Shown: positions 5,918 to 13,579 of the stretch, piece after piece
Layout: the number at the start of each line of letters is the position of its first letter
Position numbering within the stretch: the first letter of the stretch is position 1
Assembly (NCBI GenBank): GCA_034437455.1
Contig: DAOTUB010000378.1
Location: forward strand, 1-16,193
Origin: DAOTUB01 sp034437455
GTDB lineage: Bacteria > Chloroflexota > Anaerolineae > B4-G1
Direction: 5' to 3'
DNA length: 16,193 nt
Program-made: the position numbers and the translations under genes
The notes under the pieces: generated by a model
Seen by the model: only the letters and a program-made list of their open reading frames with translations
Database searches by the model: none
Told to the model about the DNA's origin: nothing

Positions 5918-6206
5918 ATGAACCTGCAAGAGCTGCATCGGCGTATCGAACGTTGGGAGGATCTGCATACAGAGTTCAAGCAGCAATTGCCCAGGCCCGT
6001 TGATTTGGCCAGAGCGATGATTGCTTTTGCCAACGTTGAGCAGTTCTTTGAGCAAAGCCGGGGGCAAACCTGGCATTCGCTGGGTCTCGGCTTTGAGCGC
6101 GCGCATGCTGGCCCGTGTCCAGCAGGTCACCGGCAAACGCCCCACGCTCAAGCTAGAGGGGAATGAATTTGTCGTCGCGTTGCCAAGGCGCAAGCGCGGT
6201 GAGTAA
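5918..6206 (+). pseudogene. AlbA_2-type putative DNA-binding/ATP-binding protein, ends only
   Basis: ATG 5918 with GAGGG seven bases upstream starts MNLQELHRRIERWEDLHTEF, then KQQLPRP-DLARAMIAFAN. This is the start of Schlafen AlbA_2-domain proteins (PF04326), where WEDLHTEFK corresponds to the E-x-LEFK motif and AFAN precedes the usual GG-I-GV strand. The family sequence stops at AFAN (about 6037). From about 6090 a different frame reads ARMLARVQQVTGKRPTLKLE then GNEFVVALPRRKRGE to TAA 6204-6206, which resembles the C-terminal tail of such proteins. These proteins usually have 200-450 residues, so most of the gene is gone. The N-terminal call is fairly firm; the C-terminal assignment is inference. 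Confidence 0.55.
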
Positions 6207-6217
6207 AAGACCCTAAA

Positions 6218-6249
6218 AGACCTCCGAGGTTTATAAACCTCGGAGGTCT
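6218..6249. repeat. Perfect 32-bp palindrome
   Basis: AGACCTCCGAGGTTTA (6218-6233) is followed immediately by its exact reverse complement (6234-6249). The 16-bp stem has no spacer, so the RNA would form a strong hairpin with a TTTATAAA-type tip. It sits 11 bases after the AlbA_2 remnant and 75 bases before the FG-GAP gene. There is no T run on the plus side, so it is not a standard intrinsic terminator. A dispersed REP-like palindrome or a hairpin-only terminator is more likely. Confidence 0.75.
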
Positions 6250-6324
6250 GAACGCTCTGAAGCTGATTCAAAGTCTTGGGTCACGGACCGGCCGAGGCGC
6301 GTGAGGTGGGAAAGGAGCGACGAG

Positions 6325-8397
6325 ATGTGGATGTACAAGTTCTTGGGGGTGGTTCTCGCCCTGAGCGTGTTGGTGACAGGTGGCCTGCATAGCCTCGACG
6401 GGCAAGCTGTGTCTTTGGACCGCGTTGACCTGGGTCAGACCCCAGCGTTGGATGGCCTTACGGTTGCGGGTCCTAGGACGGGACGCGTCCACGCAACCCG
6501 GCCGCAGGCCGTCCAGGCGCCGCAGCTCAAGTGGCAACACGGCGGCTGTTACGCCTCTTGGTGTGAGACCGGCTGGTACGCGTCCCCCGCCGTGGCCGAC
6601 CTGGACGGCGATGGGACGATGGAAGTGGTGGGCGGCGCCTACACGATCTTTATCCTGAATGGGGAGGATGGCTCTGTCCAGCGGAGCGTCGATACACCCG
6701 GCAGTCGCGTCTGGCCGGGCGTGGTCGTCGCCGACCTGGACGGTGACGCTGACCTGGAAATCGTCACCGCTCAGGGCGGTGGCTATGTGAACGTCCTCGA
6801 TCACACGGGCGACGTGGTCTGGTCACAGCAGCCCGCCAGCGACGAACTGCGTTCCCTGGCCGTTGCCGACCTGGACGGGGACGGCGATATGGAGATCGTC
6901 GTCGGGCAGGCGCGCCTGGATAGGACCAACGTCTGGGTGCTGGAACACGACGGCAGCGTGCGCCCCGGCTGGCCCAGGTTGGGGGACGGTGAGGGCTCTG
7001 CGGCGGGTCTGTACAACGACAACATTGGACTGGGCGACCTGGACGGCGACGGTGTCCTTGAACTGCTCGTCCCCTCGGATGTCATCACCCTCTGTGCCTA
7101 CGAGCCCGATGGCACGCACCTTATGACGCACGAGATGTACCACGATCACCCGGACCACGACATGGACCATTGGGGAGAGGTGCCGGCCTATGTCGATCTG
7201 GAATACGAGACGCGCGGTTGGGGGCCATGCTACACCGAGTCCACCGCCCGGGCCAACTTTGCCAACGGGCCGGCCAATGTGGTGGACGTGAACCGCGACG
7301 GCGTCAACGAAGTAGTCGTCATTGGGGACGTGCACGATTGTCACACCTCCCCTTACACTGACTTGTACAATGGGCCGTATATCTTTGATGCCGACCGTAG
7401 CCGTTTCAACGCCGGTGGATTCGATTGGACGACCCTGCCGGTGGACACGGGCGCGCCGGTGATCCAGGATTACAGCGTCATCGAGAACGTGCAGCCCAAC
7501 CCCGTGACGGTGGACCTGGACGGTGACGGCAACCTGGAAATTCTCTACCCGTCGTATGATGGTCGCATGCACGCCTTTTGGCTCGACAAGACCGAGCACC
7601 ACAACTGGCCTTATGCTGTCTATACCGGCGGCGTGTATCGCTTTGCGTCCGAGCCGGCCGTGGCCGACCTGGACAACGATGGTCACGCCGAGGTCATCTT
7701 TGCCTCGTGGGTGCAAAAAGGGACGGATCAGACCGGCAAGCTGCATATCCTGGATGACCAGGGCAACGTGTTACACGAGGTGGATTTGCCCGCCCCCTAT
7801 GGCAGCGCTGACTGGAACGGCGCGCTGGCCGCGCCCACGCTGGCGGATATCGACGCCGACGCTGACCTGGAAGTGGTGCTCAACAGCGCGCATTCTGGTT
7901 TCGTGGCCTATGACCTGCCCGGCACGGCCAACGCGCGGGTGCTCTGGGGCACGGGGCGCGGCAACGAGCAGCGCACGGGTTCGATCTTGCACTTGCAAGG
8001 CTCGCTTGACTTGTCGTGGGCGAGCGTGCGTCCCCTTCAGCCTGGTCCCGGCGACGCGCTGACGTACACCATCCGCCTGGAGAACCCTGGCCCGACCTTG
8101 CCATCGGTCCGGGTGACCAGCACCTTGCCGGCCGCGGTCGTCTACTTGGGGAACCTGTGGGCGTCGTCAGGGAGTTACAGCGAGACGGGTGGAGTGATCG
8201 TCTGGACAGGAGCGGTGATGGCGGCCGTACCCGTCACGATCACCTACGGCGCTACCGTCGATGCGGGCATCAGCGGCCCTACCCCCATTGTCAACCCGGT
8301 GCGGATAGACGATGGCCTGGGCAACGTGTGGGACCGCACGGTCACCGTCGTCGTCAATGGCTACCCGACTTTTTTGCCAGCAATTTGGAGAGACTGA
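6325..8397 (+). CDS. Secreted FG-GAP/VCBS repeat protein with C-terminal DUF11 domain
   Basis: The 690-residue protein has an N-terminal signal peptide (MWMYKFLGVVLALSVLVTGG, cleavage near residue 28). A beta-propeller-like array has at least eight FG-GAP/VCBS-type calcium-binding repeats. Their D-x-D-x-D-G cores lie near residues 92, 137, 182, 238, 321, 397, 448 and 508 (for example VADLDGDGTMEVV). A DUF11-type Ig-like domain follows (about 560-675, with PGDALTYTIRLENPGP), and the tail is PTFLPAIWRD. Such proteins are exported, adhesin- or matrix-like; no catalytic residues are seen. A His/Asp-rich insert (MYHDHPDHDMDHW, 271-283) between repeats 4 and 5 could bind metal. The ATG is fixed by AAAGGAG seven bases upstream. 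It is an isolated transcription unit after the 32-bp palindrome. Confidence 0.92.
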   Translation: MWMYKFLGVVLALSVLVTGGLHSLDGQAVSLDRVDLGQTPALDGLTVAGPRTGRVHATRPQAVQAPQLKWQHGGCYASWCETGWYASPAVADLDGDGTMEVVGGAYTIFILNGEDGSVQRSVDTPGSRVWPGVVVADLDGDADLEIVTAQGGGYVNVLDHTGDVVWSQQPASDELRSLAVADLDGDGDMEIVVGQARLDRTNVWVLEHDGSVRPGWPRLGDGEGSAAGLYNDNIGLGDLDGDGVLELLVPSDVITLCAYEPDGTHLMTHEMYHDHPDHDMDHWGEVPAYVDLEYETRGWGPCYTESTARANFANGPANVVDVNRDGVNEVVVIGDVHDCHTSPYTDLYNGPYIFDADRSRFNAGGFDWTTLPVDTGAPVIQDYSVIENVQPNPVTVDLDGDGNLEILYPSYDGRMHAFWLDKTEHHNWPYAVYTGGVYRFASEPAVADLDNDGHAEVIFASWVQKGTDQTGKLHILDDQGNVLHEVDLPAPYGSADWNGALAAPTLADIDADADLEVVLNSAHSGFVAYDLPGTANARVLWGTGRGNEQRTGSILHLQGSLDLSWASVRPLQPGPGDALTYTIRLENPGPTLPSVRVTSTLPAAVVYLGNLWASSGSYSETGGVIVWTGAVMAAVPVTITYGATVDAGISGPTPIVNPVRIDDGLGNVWDRTVTVVVNGYPTFLPAIWRD

Positions 8398-8425
8398 GCC
8401 CCAATCTCGGAGCGACTGTGGAGAT

Positions 8426-8485
8426 TGCGTCGCCCCGGGAAAAGCGTCCGGGGCTCGCAATGACAGCTCAAATTGGGAATTGCTG
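8426..8485 (-). repeat. 60-bp dispersed palindromic repeat, copy 2 (inverted)
   Basis: This is the reverse complement of 3566-3625 with 4 differences in 60 bases by my count. It has the same hairpin core (CCCCGG/CCGGGG) and TCATTGCGAG and CAGCAATTCC blocks. Next to the core it has GGAGATTGCG, which the first copy lacks, so this copy is the more complete at that end. It lies 28 bases after the FG-GAP stop, where its hairpin could also limit read-through or protect the mRNA end. Confidence 0.8.
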
Positions 8486-8539
8486 CTCCACAGCAGCGGT
8501 GTGCCGGCACCGGCTATGTGGATTCAAGGGGAAGGGGGA

Positions 8540-8734
8540 TCAGCCTTTTCTGGCTCTACTGTACATCGCGGCGCCTAAAAAGCCCAGCGCCAGACCGATG
8601 ACTGAAAAGCTGTGGGAGAGAAAGCTCAACAAGAGCGTCGCGTTAATGATGTTGAGGACCATTAGCAGCGGGATCAAAAAGCCGGCCGTTACCAGGATGC
8701 CCCCAACGATGATGAGCTTTAAAGGGTTTGTCAT
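8540..8734 (-). CDS. Small two-helix membrane protein
   Basis: The 64-residue protein starts MTNPLKLIIVGGILVTAGFL. Two hydrophobic segments lie at about 6-28 (LIIVGGILVTAGFLIPLLMVL) and 36-58 (LLSFLSHSFSVIGLALGFLGAA), and a short basic tail follows (YSRARKG). The ATG at 8734 is chosen over an in-frame extension to 8815 because the protein-like sequence begins there and GGAGAG lies ten bases upstream. The extension would read into the repeat-rich DNA. No family name or function can be given; a structural or stress membrane peptide is possible. Confidence 0.65.
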   Translation of the reverse strand: MTNPLKLIIVGGILVTAGFLIPLLMVLNIINATLLLSFLSHSFSVIGLALGFLGAAMYSRARKG

Positions 8735-8802
8735 GTGCACACCACTCTCCGGATATGGCCAATAAATCTCAAGGTTGGCTCCTCTGAAAAAAAGCTTGAT
8801 CT

Positions 8803-8920
8803 GCCACAGAGGCACAGAGGACTCGGAGAAAAATCAAAATGCAGATCGAAAATTTTTAGTAAACGACCGCATAGAATCATTTTTTCTCAGGTCAAAATTA
8901 AATTCTCTGTGCTCTCTGGC
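8803..8920. repeat. Degenerate inverted-repeat (MITE-like) element
   Basis: The left arm at 8803-8833 (GCCACAGAGGCACAGAGG, then an A-rich end) is an imperfect reverse complement of the right arm at about 8898-8920 (AATTCTCTGTGCTCTCTGGC). They flank an AT-rich core of about 65 bases that contrasts with the GC-rich neighbours. Such CACAGAGG-type elements are common between genes in environmental genomes (recollection). It lies just downstream of the ABC operon and upstream of the small membrane gene. The stretch 8735-8972 holds nothing else I can support. Confidence 0.5.
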
Positions 8921-8972
8921 AAAATTCTCGGTTCTTTCAGTAGAGCCAAGGTTAGCACTCGGGTGACCGGCG

Positions 8973-9980
8973 CTATTGGCGTTTGTCATCATAGAGCCAG
9001 CAGGTTACATATTGGCCTGGCTTGGGTTGAAAATCCGGCGGTTCCTTTACCTCACAGAGTCCTTGGATTCTTTTAGGGCAGCGGGGGTGAAAGCGACAAC
9101 CTGTAGGAGGATTGACCAGGCTGGGCGGCTCACCGGGTGGTACGTCCCGCAGGTGGGTTGCATTGTCCGCGTCGGGGTCTGATGTCGCCGCCAGCAGCGC
9201 ATGGGTGTAAGGATGGCGAGGGCTGCGAATCAGATCATCGATCTGGGATTTCTCGATCGCCTGGCCGGCATACATCACAAAGATGCGCTCAGAAAAGTAG
9301 CGCACGGTAGAGAGGTCGTGGGTGATATAGATCACCGCCAGATTGTGAGACTCTTGCAAATTCCGCAGCAGCTTGAGAATCTCTACCCGGACCGAGGCGT
9401 CGAGCATGGAGACCGGCTCGTCCGCGACGATCAGTTTAGGCTCCAGGAGCATCGCCCGGCTGATCACGATCCGTTGTTGCTGTCCACCGCTCAGCATGTG
9501 CGGGAATTTGGGCAGAAATTCCTCGACCGGCGTCATCTTGACCTCTGTTAGCACTTTGTGGATGCGCTGTTGGCGTTCCGCTTTGGATTTCACCCCGTTG
9601 ATGATCAGAGGCTCCTCCAGGATACGTCCGACGGTCATAAAGGGGGCCAATGCGCCGTAGGGGTCCTGCTGCACGAAACCGATCTGTGAACGATATTCCC
9701 GCAGCGCTGCTCCGCTTTGCTTGGCAAGCCGGAGCCCATTAAAGGTGACGCTGCCCTCGGTGGGGGTATTCAGCCCCAAGATCGTCTTCATCAGGCTGGT
9801 CTTGCCGCAGCCGCTTTCGCCCACGATAGCGATGGTTTCGCCAGAGTGCAGATCAAAAGTGATGCCATCGACAGCCCGTACATACCCGGCGTGCGCAAAC
9901 CCAAAACGTCGCAGTTCGAACCAGACCCGTAGGTCCTTGATTGATAACAATGCATGATTAGATGTCATACTTTTTTCCAT
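8973..9980 (-). CDS. Oligopeptide ABC importer ATPase (OppF/DppF-like)
   Basis: The 335-residue nucleotide-binding subunit hydrolyses ATP on the cytoplasmic side to drive peptide uptake. All ABC motifs are present: Walker A GESGCGKT (54-61), Q-loop QQDP (104-107), signature LSGGQQQR (163-170), Walker B LIVADEP (183-189) and H-loop His221. The C-terminal oligopeptide-transporter domain (PPTGCRFHPRCP) has Cys295, 301, 309 and 327. In mycobacterial DppD, cysteines of this kind bind an iron-sulfur cluster (recollection). The ATG at 9980 is chosen because GAGGT lies about eight bases upstream; in-frame ATGs at 10028/10025 lack a clear site. It is the last gene of the operon, 62 bases after the partner ATPase. 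Confidence 0.93.
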   Translation of the reverse strand: MEKSMTSNHALLSIKDLRVWFELRRFGFAHAGYVRAVDGITFDLHSGETIAIVGESGCGKTSLMKTILGLNTPTEGSVTFNGLRLAKQSGAALREYRSQIGFVQQDPYGALAPFMTVGRILEEPLIINGVKSKAERQQRIHKVLTEVKMTPVEEFLPKFPHMLSGGQQQRIVISRAMLLEPKLIVADEPVSMLDASVRVEILKLLRNLQESHNLAVIYITHDLSTVRYFSERIFVMYAGQAIEKSQIDDLIRSPRHPYTHALLAATSDPDADNATHLRDVPPGEPPSLVNPPTGCRFHPRCPKRIQGLCEVKEPPDFQPKPGQYVTCWLYDDKRQ

Positions 9981-10042
9981 TGCCAATACCTCGTCCTGGC
10001 CTTTTGCATGCTCTTGAATGGACATCATCGCTTGGCGCCCGC

Positions 10043-11002
10043 TCACGGATACAACCAACATTTGACCCGGCGTCCGTCCTGTTCGACGAACGGCGGTTCT
10101 TTTTCGCAGCGATCAAAGCTAGAGGGGCAGCGTAGCCTAAAGCGGCAGCCGGTTGGGGGATCGAGCAAGCTCGGTGGTTGTCCGGTGATAAAGTCGGGTT
10201 CCTGATCGCCGCGCAGACGCGGCACACTGTCCATGAGCTTTTGCGAATAGGGATGGAGCGGGCGATCAAAGAAATGATGCGCGTCGCTGGTTTCTACAAT
10301 CTGCCCGGCATACATCACGGCGACATTGTTTGCCAGTTCGCTCGAGGTGGCAATGTCGTGGGTGATGAGAATGTAACTGACGCCCAGGTTGGTCTTGATC
10401 TGCTTGAGGACGTTAAAGATGTTCGCCTGGGTCAACACGTCCAGCGCCGACGTCGGCTCGTCGAGCACAATGAGATCCGGCGAGGTGACCAACGCCATAG
10501 CGATGGCTACCCGCTGGCGCATCCCACCGCTCAGTTCAAAGGCGTAGCGGTGTAAAAAGTCCAGGGGCACTCCCACGTGCTGAAACATCTTGCTGGCCTG
10601 GGCGAGCGCCTGCTCTTTGCCCATCCCGTGGTGAATGATAGAGGGTTCTGCTACTTGATCGCCTACTTTTAACACCGGGTTTAGGGCATTCATAGCCGCC
10701 TGAGGCACCATAGACATGCGCAGCCACCGCACTTGCTGCCGGTACTGCTCGTCGTCTAGCTTCATGACGTCCGTTCCATCCAGATAGACCTCACCGCTGT
10801 ACGTATGCACGTTGCGGGGCAATAGACGTAGAATCGCTTTGGCCAATGAGGTCTTGCCACATCCCGACTCGCCCAAGACGACGACGGCCTGGTTATAGTC
10901 AAGCTGGAAATCCACATTGTCCACGGCGTGCACCACGCCCCTGGTCGTGCGAAAGTGCAGGACCAGGTTCTTTACGTCGAGTAATCGTTCCTTTTCAGCC
11001 AT
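10043..11002 (-). CDS. Oligopeptide ABC importer ATPase (OppD/DppD-like)
   Basis: The 319-residue nucleotide-binding subunit is expected to form a heterodimer with the OppF-like ATPase. Motifs are Walker A GESGCGKT (44-51), Q-loop Gln101 in MVPQAAMNALNP, signature LSGGMRQR (157-164), Walker B LIVLDEP (177-183) and H-loop His215. The NPV stretch after the Q-loop and the LSGGM signature are OppD-type rather than OppF-type. The C-terminal domain has Cys286, 292, 299 and 315 (C-x5-C-x6-C-x15-C), a possible iron-sulfur site by family analogy. The ATG at 11002 lies three bases after the permease stop, with only a weak GAGAG upstream, so translation is probably coupled. Confidence 0.94.
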   Translation of the reverse strand: MAEKERLLDVKNLVLHFRTTRGVVHAVDNVDFQLDYNQAVVVLGESGCGKTSLAKAILRLLPRNVHTYSGEVYLDGTDVMKLDDEQYRQQVRWLRMSMVPQAAMNALNPVLKVGDQVAEPSIIHHGMGKEQALAQASKMFQHVGVPLDFLHRYAFELSGGMRQRVAIAMALVTSPDLIVLDEPTSALDVLTQANIFNVLKQIKTNLGVSYILITHDIATSSELANNVAVMYAGQIVETSDAHHFFDRPLHPYSQKLMDSVPRLRGDQEPDFITGQPPSLLDPPTGCRFRLRCPSSFDRCEKEPPFVEQDGRRVKCWLYP

Positions 11003-11005
11003 GGT

Positions 11006-12349
11006 TTATATCTCTCTCAGACGGGGGTTAAAGATGCGGTCCAGTGCAAATCCCACCATCGCAAAGGCCAGGCCGGTGATCATCAGTAGCACGGCCGGTT
11101 GCAACACCCAATAATACTGTGCGTTGTACAGTGCGCCGTTAGAGCGCGCATCGTCGATCAGTTTGCCCCAGGTGGGAAGGACCGGATCACCCAGCCCCAG
11201 CAGGGCCAGCGAGGCCTCCAGGAAGACAAAAGAGGGAATCGCGCTCACCAACCCGGGAATCAGCACCGGGATGATGCGGGGCACCAGGTAAAAGATGATA
11301 ATGCGCCAGTTGCTGGCTCCATAGGCCTGCGCAGCCTCGATGTAGGGCGATTCCTTGACTTGCAAAAAGATGGCCCGGTAACTTTTGATCGCGCCCCCAA
11401 AGATGCTCAAGAGGATGATCCAGCCCAGGACCACCCAGATACTACGCGATATAAAGGTGCCGATCATGATGAGGATGGGCAGCAGGGGCAGGACCATGTT
11501 GATCTCGGTGATGCGTTGGATCAAGCCGTCTACCACGCCCCCGAACCAAACGCCCACGGCGGCGATAATCATCGTGGTGATGGTGGTGCCCAAGGCCGCC
11601 AGCAGTCCAAAGGAGAGCGCGATGGGCGCTCCCCAGAGCAGGGCCACAGTCAGGTCGCGCCGCCGGTGATCGGTGCCGGCCAGACCGTGTACCTGTCCGT
11701 ACAGCACAAACTTGGCGTCCACTTTGGCGTCTTCTTCAAAGGTTATTGCCTCGACCAGCAATGTGTAGGTGCCCTTGACGGTAAGCGCTTCTTCCTGGTC
11801 GGGGGTGGCAAAGAGGCCGATGCTCGGCGTGACGCCGTCTAGCCGCCGCTTCAGACGGTCGTCTTGATCGATGCGATAAGTGTCCGCGTATCGGGCAGTG
11901 ATCTCGCCCAACCGGATCTTTCGCCCGTCGGGCGTGATCCACGACAGGGAGACGTGGGGGGGGCGCTCATCATACTGTGTGGTGAAAAAGACGTTCATCG
12001 ATTGCGGAAAGCCGTCATAGGGATAGTCAAAGGTGTATTCCATGGTCACGTCGTACATATTTTCCGAGATGACCGACCGGCTTTTGGTCACAGCCTCGTC
12101 GTCGACGTTGAGCACGATGGTCTCGGGCATCTTTTTCCGGCTAAATAGATTGGTCCACGCCGGCGGTACGGTGCGCGGGGTTTCGCCCCACACTTCTTCT
12201 CCGCCGCGCCAGAGACGGATGCCCTCACTATAGGGGATGGTGATAACGGTATAGATCGCTATGCCGATCAGAATGGCAATCATTGTCAACCCAATGATCG
12301 CCGAGGGGTACTGGCGAATTTGCCTGATGGTCTGGTTTAGCCATTTCAT
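11006..12349 (-). CDS. Oligopeptide ABC importer permease, DppC-like, with large extracytoplasmic insert
   Basis: The 447-residue protein is far longer than usual DppC/OppC proteins (about 280-310). The first transmembrane helix is at about 16-37. The canonical GTD-x-x-x-R-D motif that starts the membrane core appears only at 225-232 (GTDHRRRD). The intervening residues, about 44-222, are hydrophilic and predicted outside the membrane. They are rich in beta-strand patterns (TMEYTFDYPYDGF, HVSLSWITPDGRKI, GTYTLLVEAITF). The core (233-435) has five helices and the EAA coupling loop EAAQAYGASNWR (338-349) that contacts the ATPases. The start overlaps the previous stop as ATGA. No frameshift is seen, so the insert is genuine. 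Confidence 0.92.
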   Translation of the reverse strand: MKWLNQTIRQIRQYPSAIIGLTMIAILIGIAIYTVITIPYSEGIRLWRGGEEVWGETPRTVPPAWTNLFSRKKMPETIVLNVDDEAVTKSRSVISENMYDVTMEYTFDYPYDGFPQSMNVFFTTQYDERPPHVSLSWITPDGRKIRLGEITARYADTYRIDQDDRLKRRLDGVTPSIGLFATPDQEEALTVKGTYTLLVEAITFEEDAKVDAKFVLYGQVHGLAGTDHRRRDLTVALLWGAPIALSFGLLAALGTTITTMIIAAVGVWFGGVVDGLIQRITEINMVLPLLPILIMIGTFISRSIWVVLGWIILLSIFGGAIKSYRAIFLQVKESPYIEAAQAYGASNWRIIIFYLVPRIIPVLIPGLVSAIPSFVFLEASLALLGLGDPVLPTWGKLIDDARSNGALYNAQYYWVLQPAVLLMITGLAFAMVGFALDRIFNPRLREI

Positions 12350-13509
12350 TTGTGTGCTCCTCCACTGCCCACGCGCACTCGGGGATCTACCAGGGCATAG
12401 ATAAAGTCCAGAAAGAACACTGTAAGCGCCAGTAGATAAGCATAGATGACGGTGGAACCGACGATCACCGGCGAATCAAAGAGGCCGATGGCCTGAAACA
12501 GCAATCGCCCCAGCCCGGGCCAGGTGAACACAGTCTCCAGGATAATGGCGCCTTGCCAGAGCGTGATCAGCATCAGTGCAAAGCTGGTGATGATATTGGG
12601 CAGCGTTGGACGCAGGATATAGCGCCGCTCGATCTCTCGATCCGACAGCCCCTTGGCCCGCGCCAGTTCCACATAATCCTCCATAGAAAAGATCAGGAAA
12701 AAGGTGCGCCAGCCATAGACGCTGGCAAAAAAGCCGCTAATCAGCCAGGCGATCACCGGCAGGACAAGATGGCGTCCCATACTGAGCAATCGGGGCCCCA
12801 AATCCTCGGGCGGCGGCGCTGCTACCATACCACCAAAGGGGAACCAGCCCAGCACTGCGGCAAAGATGAGGATCAAGAAAATGCCATAGAACCAGGCGGG
12901 AGCTGAGGAGATGGGTGAGAGGGCGATCGTTGCTTTGTCCAACACACTTCCATAATTCCGGGAAAGCGTGAGCGCAAAAAAGAGCCCGAGAAAAAACAGC
13001 AGCAAGTTTGACGTCGTCATCAACAGCAACGTCGGCGGCAGTCGCTCCAGGATAATGTTGCGCACCAGTCGAGAGCCGCTGTCGCTGGAAATAAACTGCG
13101 CCCGTCCCAGGTTGAGGGTCAGCGCGCGCCACAGGAATCGGAAACTGCGGATCAGAAAGGGCTGATCCAGACCCAGGCGCCTGGTTTCTATGCCCACGAG
13201 CTCATCGATCATCTCGAGGCGCTCCTCCGTCGGCAGTTTTCTGAGTTCAGGGTCCATACTGACCTGGATGGAGACCCGTTCACGGATCTGACCGGTGAGT
13301 ATCTGGTCCACGTAACCGCCCATATTGGCGATCAGAATGGTCAAATAGACGCCAAATACCACCGCAATAAAAAGCGCTCCCAACTTGAGAGTTGTAAAAC
13401 GCGCAAGTTTGAGGATCATATTGGGGGAAGAAGGTCTCTTTTGCGCCGGTGGGTCAATGTCAGTTTGTACAGCGGGCGAGCGATGCTCGCCTGGGGGATT
13501 TTCAGACAT
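12346..13509 (-). CDS. Oligopeptide ABC importer permease, DppB-like
   Basis: The 387-residue protein has a long proline-rich cytoplasmic N terminus (1-34, PPGEHRSPAVQTDIDPP). The first helix is at about 41-62, and an extracytoplasmic segment (63-150) contains the family motif LGLDQP (112-117). Helices follow from about 157 on. The EAA loop is ELARAKGLSDREIERR (281-296), and the family end motif is DFIYALVDPRVRVG. It forms the channel with the DppC-like subunit. ATG 13509 lacks a strong ribosome-binding site; an internal ATG at residue 31 is an alternative but has none either. It follows the binding-protein gene after 119 bases, which include a strong hairpin, and its stop overlaps the DppC start. 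Confidence 0.92.
   Translation of the reverse strand: MSENPPGEHRSPAVQTDIDPPAQKRPSSPNMILKLARFTTLKLGALFIAVVFGVYLTILIANMGGYVDQILTGQIRERVSIQVSMDPELRKLPTEERLEMIDELVGIETRRLGLDQPFLIRSFRFLWRALTLNLGRAQFISSDSGSRLVRNIILERLPPTLLLMTTSNLLLFFLGLFFALTLSRNYGSVLDKATIALSPISSAPAWFYGIFLILIFAAVLGWFPFGGMVAAPPPEDLGPRLLSMGRHLVLPVIAWLISGFFASVYGWRTFFLIFSMEDYVELARAKGLSDREIERRYILRPTLPNIITSFALMLITLWQGAIILETVFTWPGLGRLLFQAIGLFDSPVIVGSTVIYAYLLALTVFFLDFIYALVDPRVRVGSGGAHK
13475..13491. repeat. Palindrome inside the DppB-like coding region
   Basis: GGCGAGC (13475-13481), GAT, then GCTCGCC (13485-13491) form a 7-bp stem. Compared with the intergenic hairpin at 13580-13607, the shared core GGCGAGC-GATGCTCGCC differs by a single base. 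It encodes the PPGEHRSPAV part of the permease N terminus, a segment outside the conserved fold. This suggests that a copy of the palindrome inserted in frame. Confidence 0.55.
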
Positions 13510-13579
13510 AATTGCGATTCTCGCTTTCTGCTACAGCGCTTTTGTATGTAGTGAGCGTCGTCGAACCAACGGATGTAAA

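Noticed and set aside
6207..6300. The 32-bp palindrome as a standard intrinsic terminator or tRNA
   Set aside because: There is no T run after the stem on the plus strand and no cloverleaf can be drawn. It is listed as a repeat only.
6823..7746. A 307-codon minus-strand frame within the FG-GAP gene
   Set aside because: It is the mirror of the Asp-Gly repeats (Val/His/Gln-rich, VQVGHGR-like). The plus-strand repeats and signal peptide are clearly the coding sense.
11099..11842. A 247-codon plus-strand frame opposite the DppC-like permease
   Set aside because: The composition is Gln/Asp/His-rich with no hydrophobic core, and the permease on the other strand carries its EAA loop and operon coupling.
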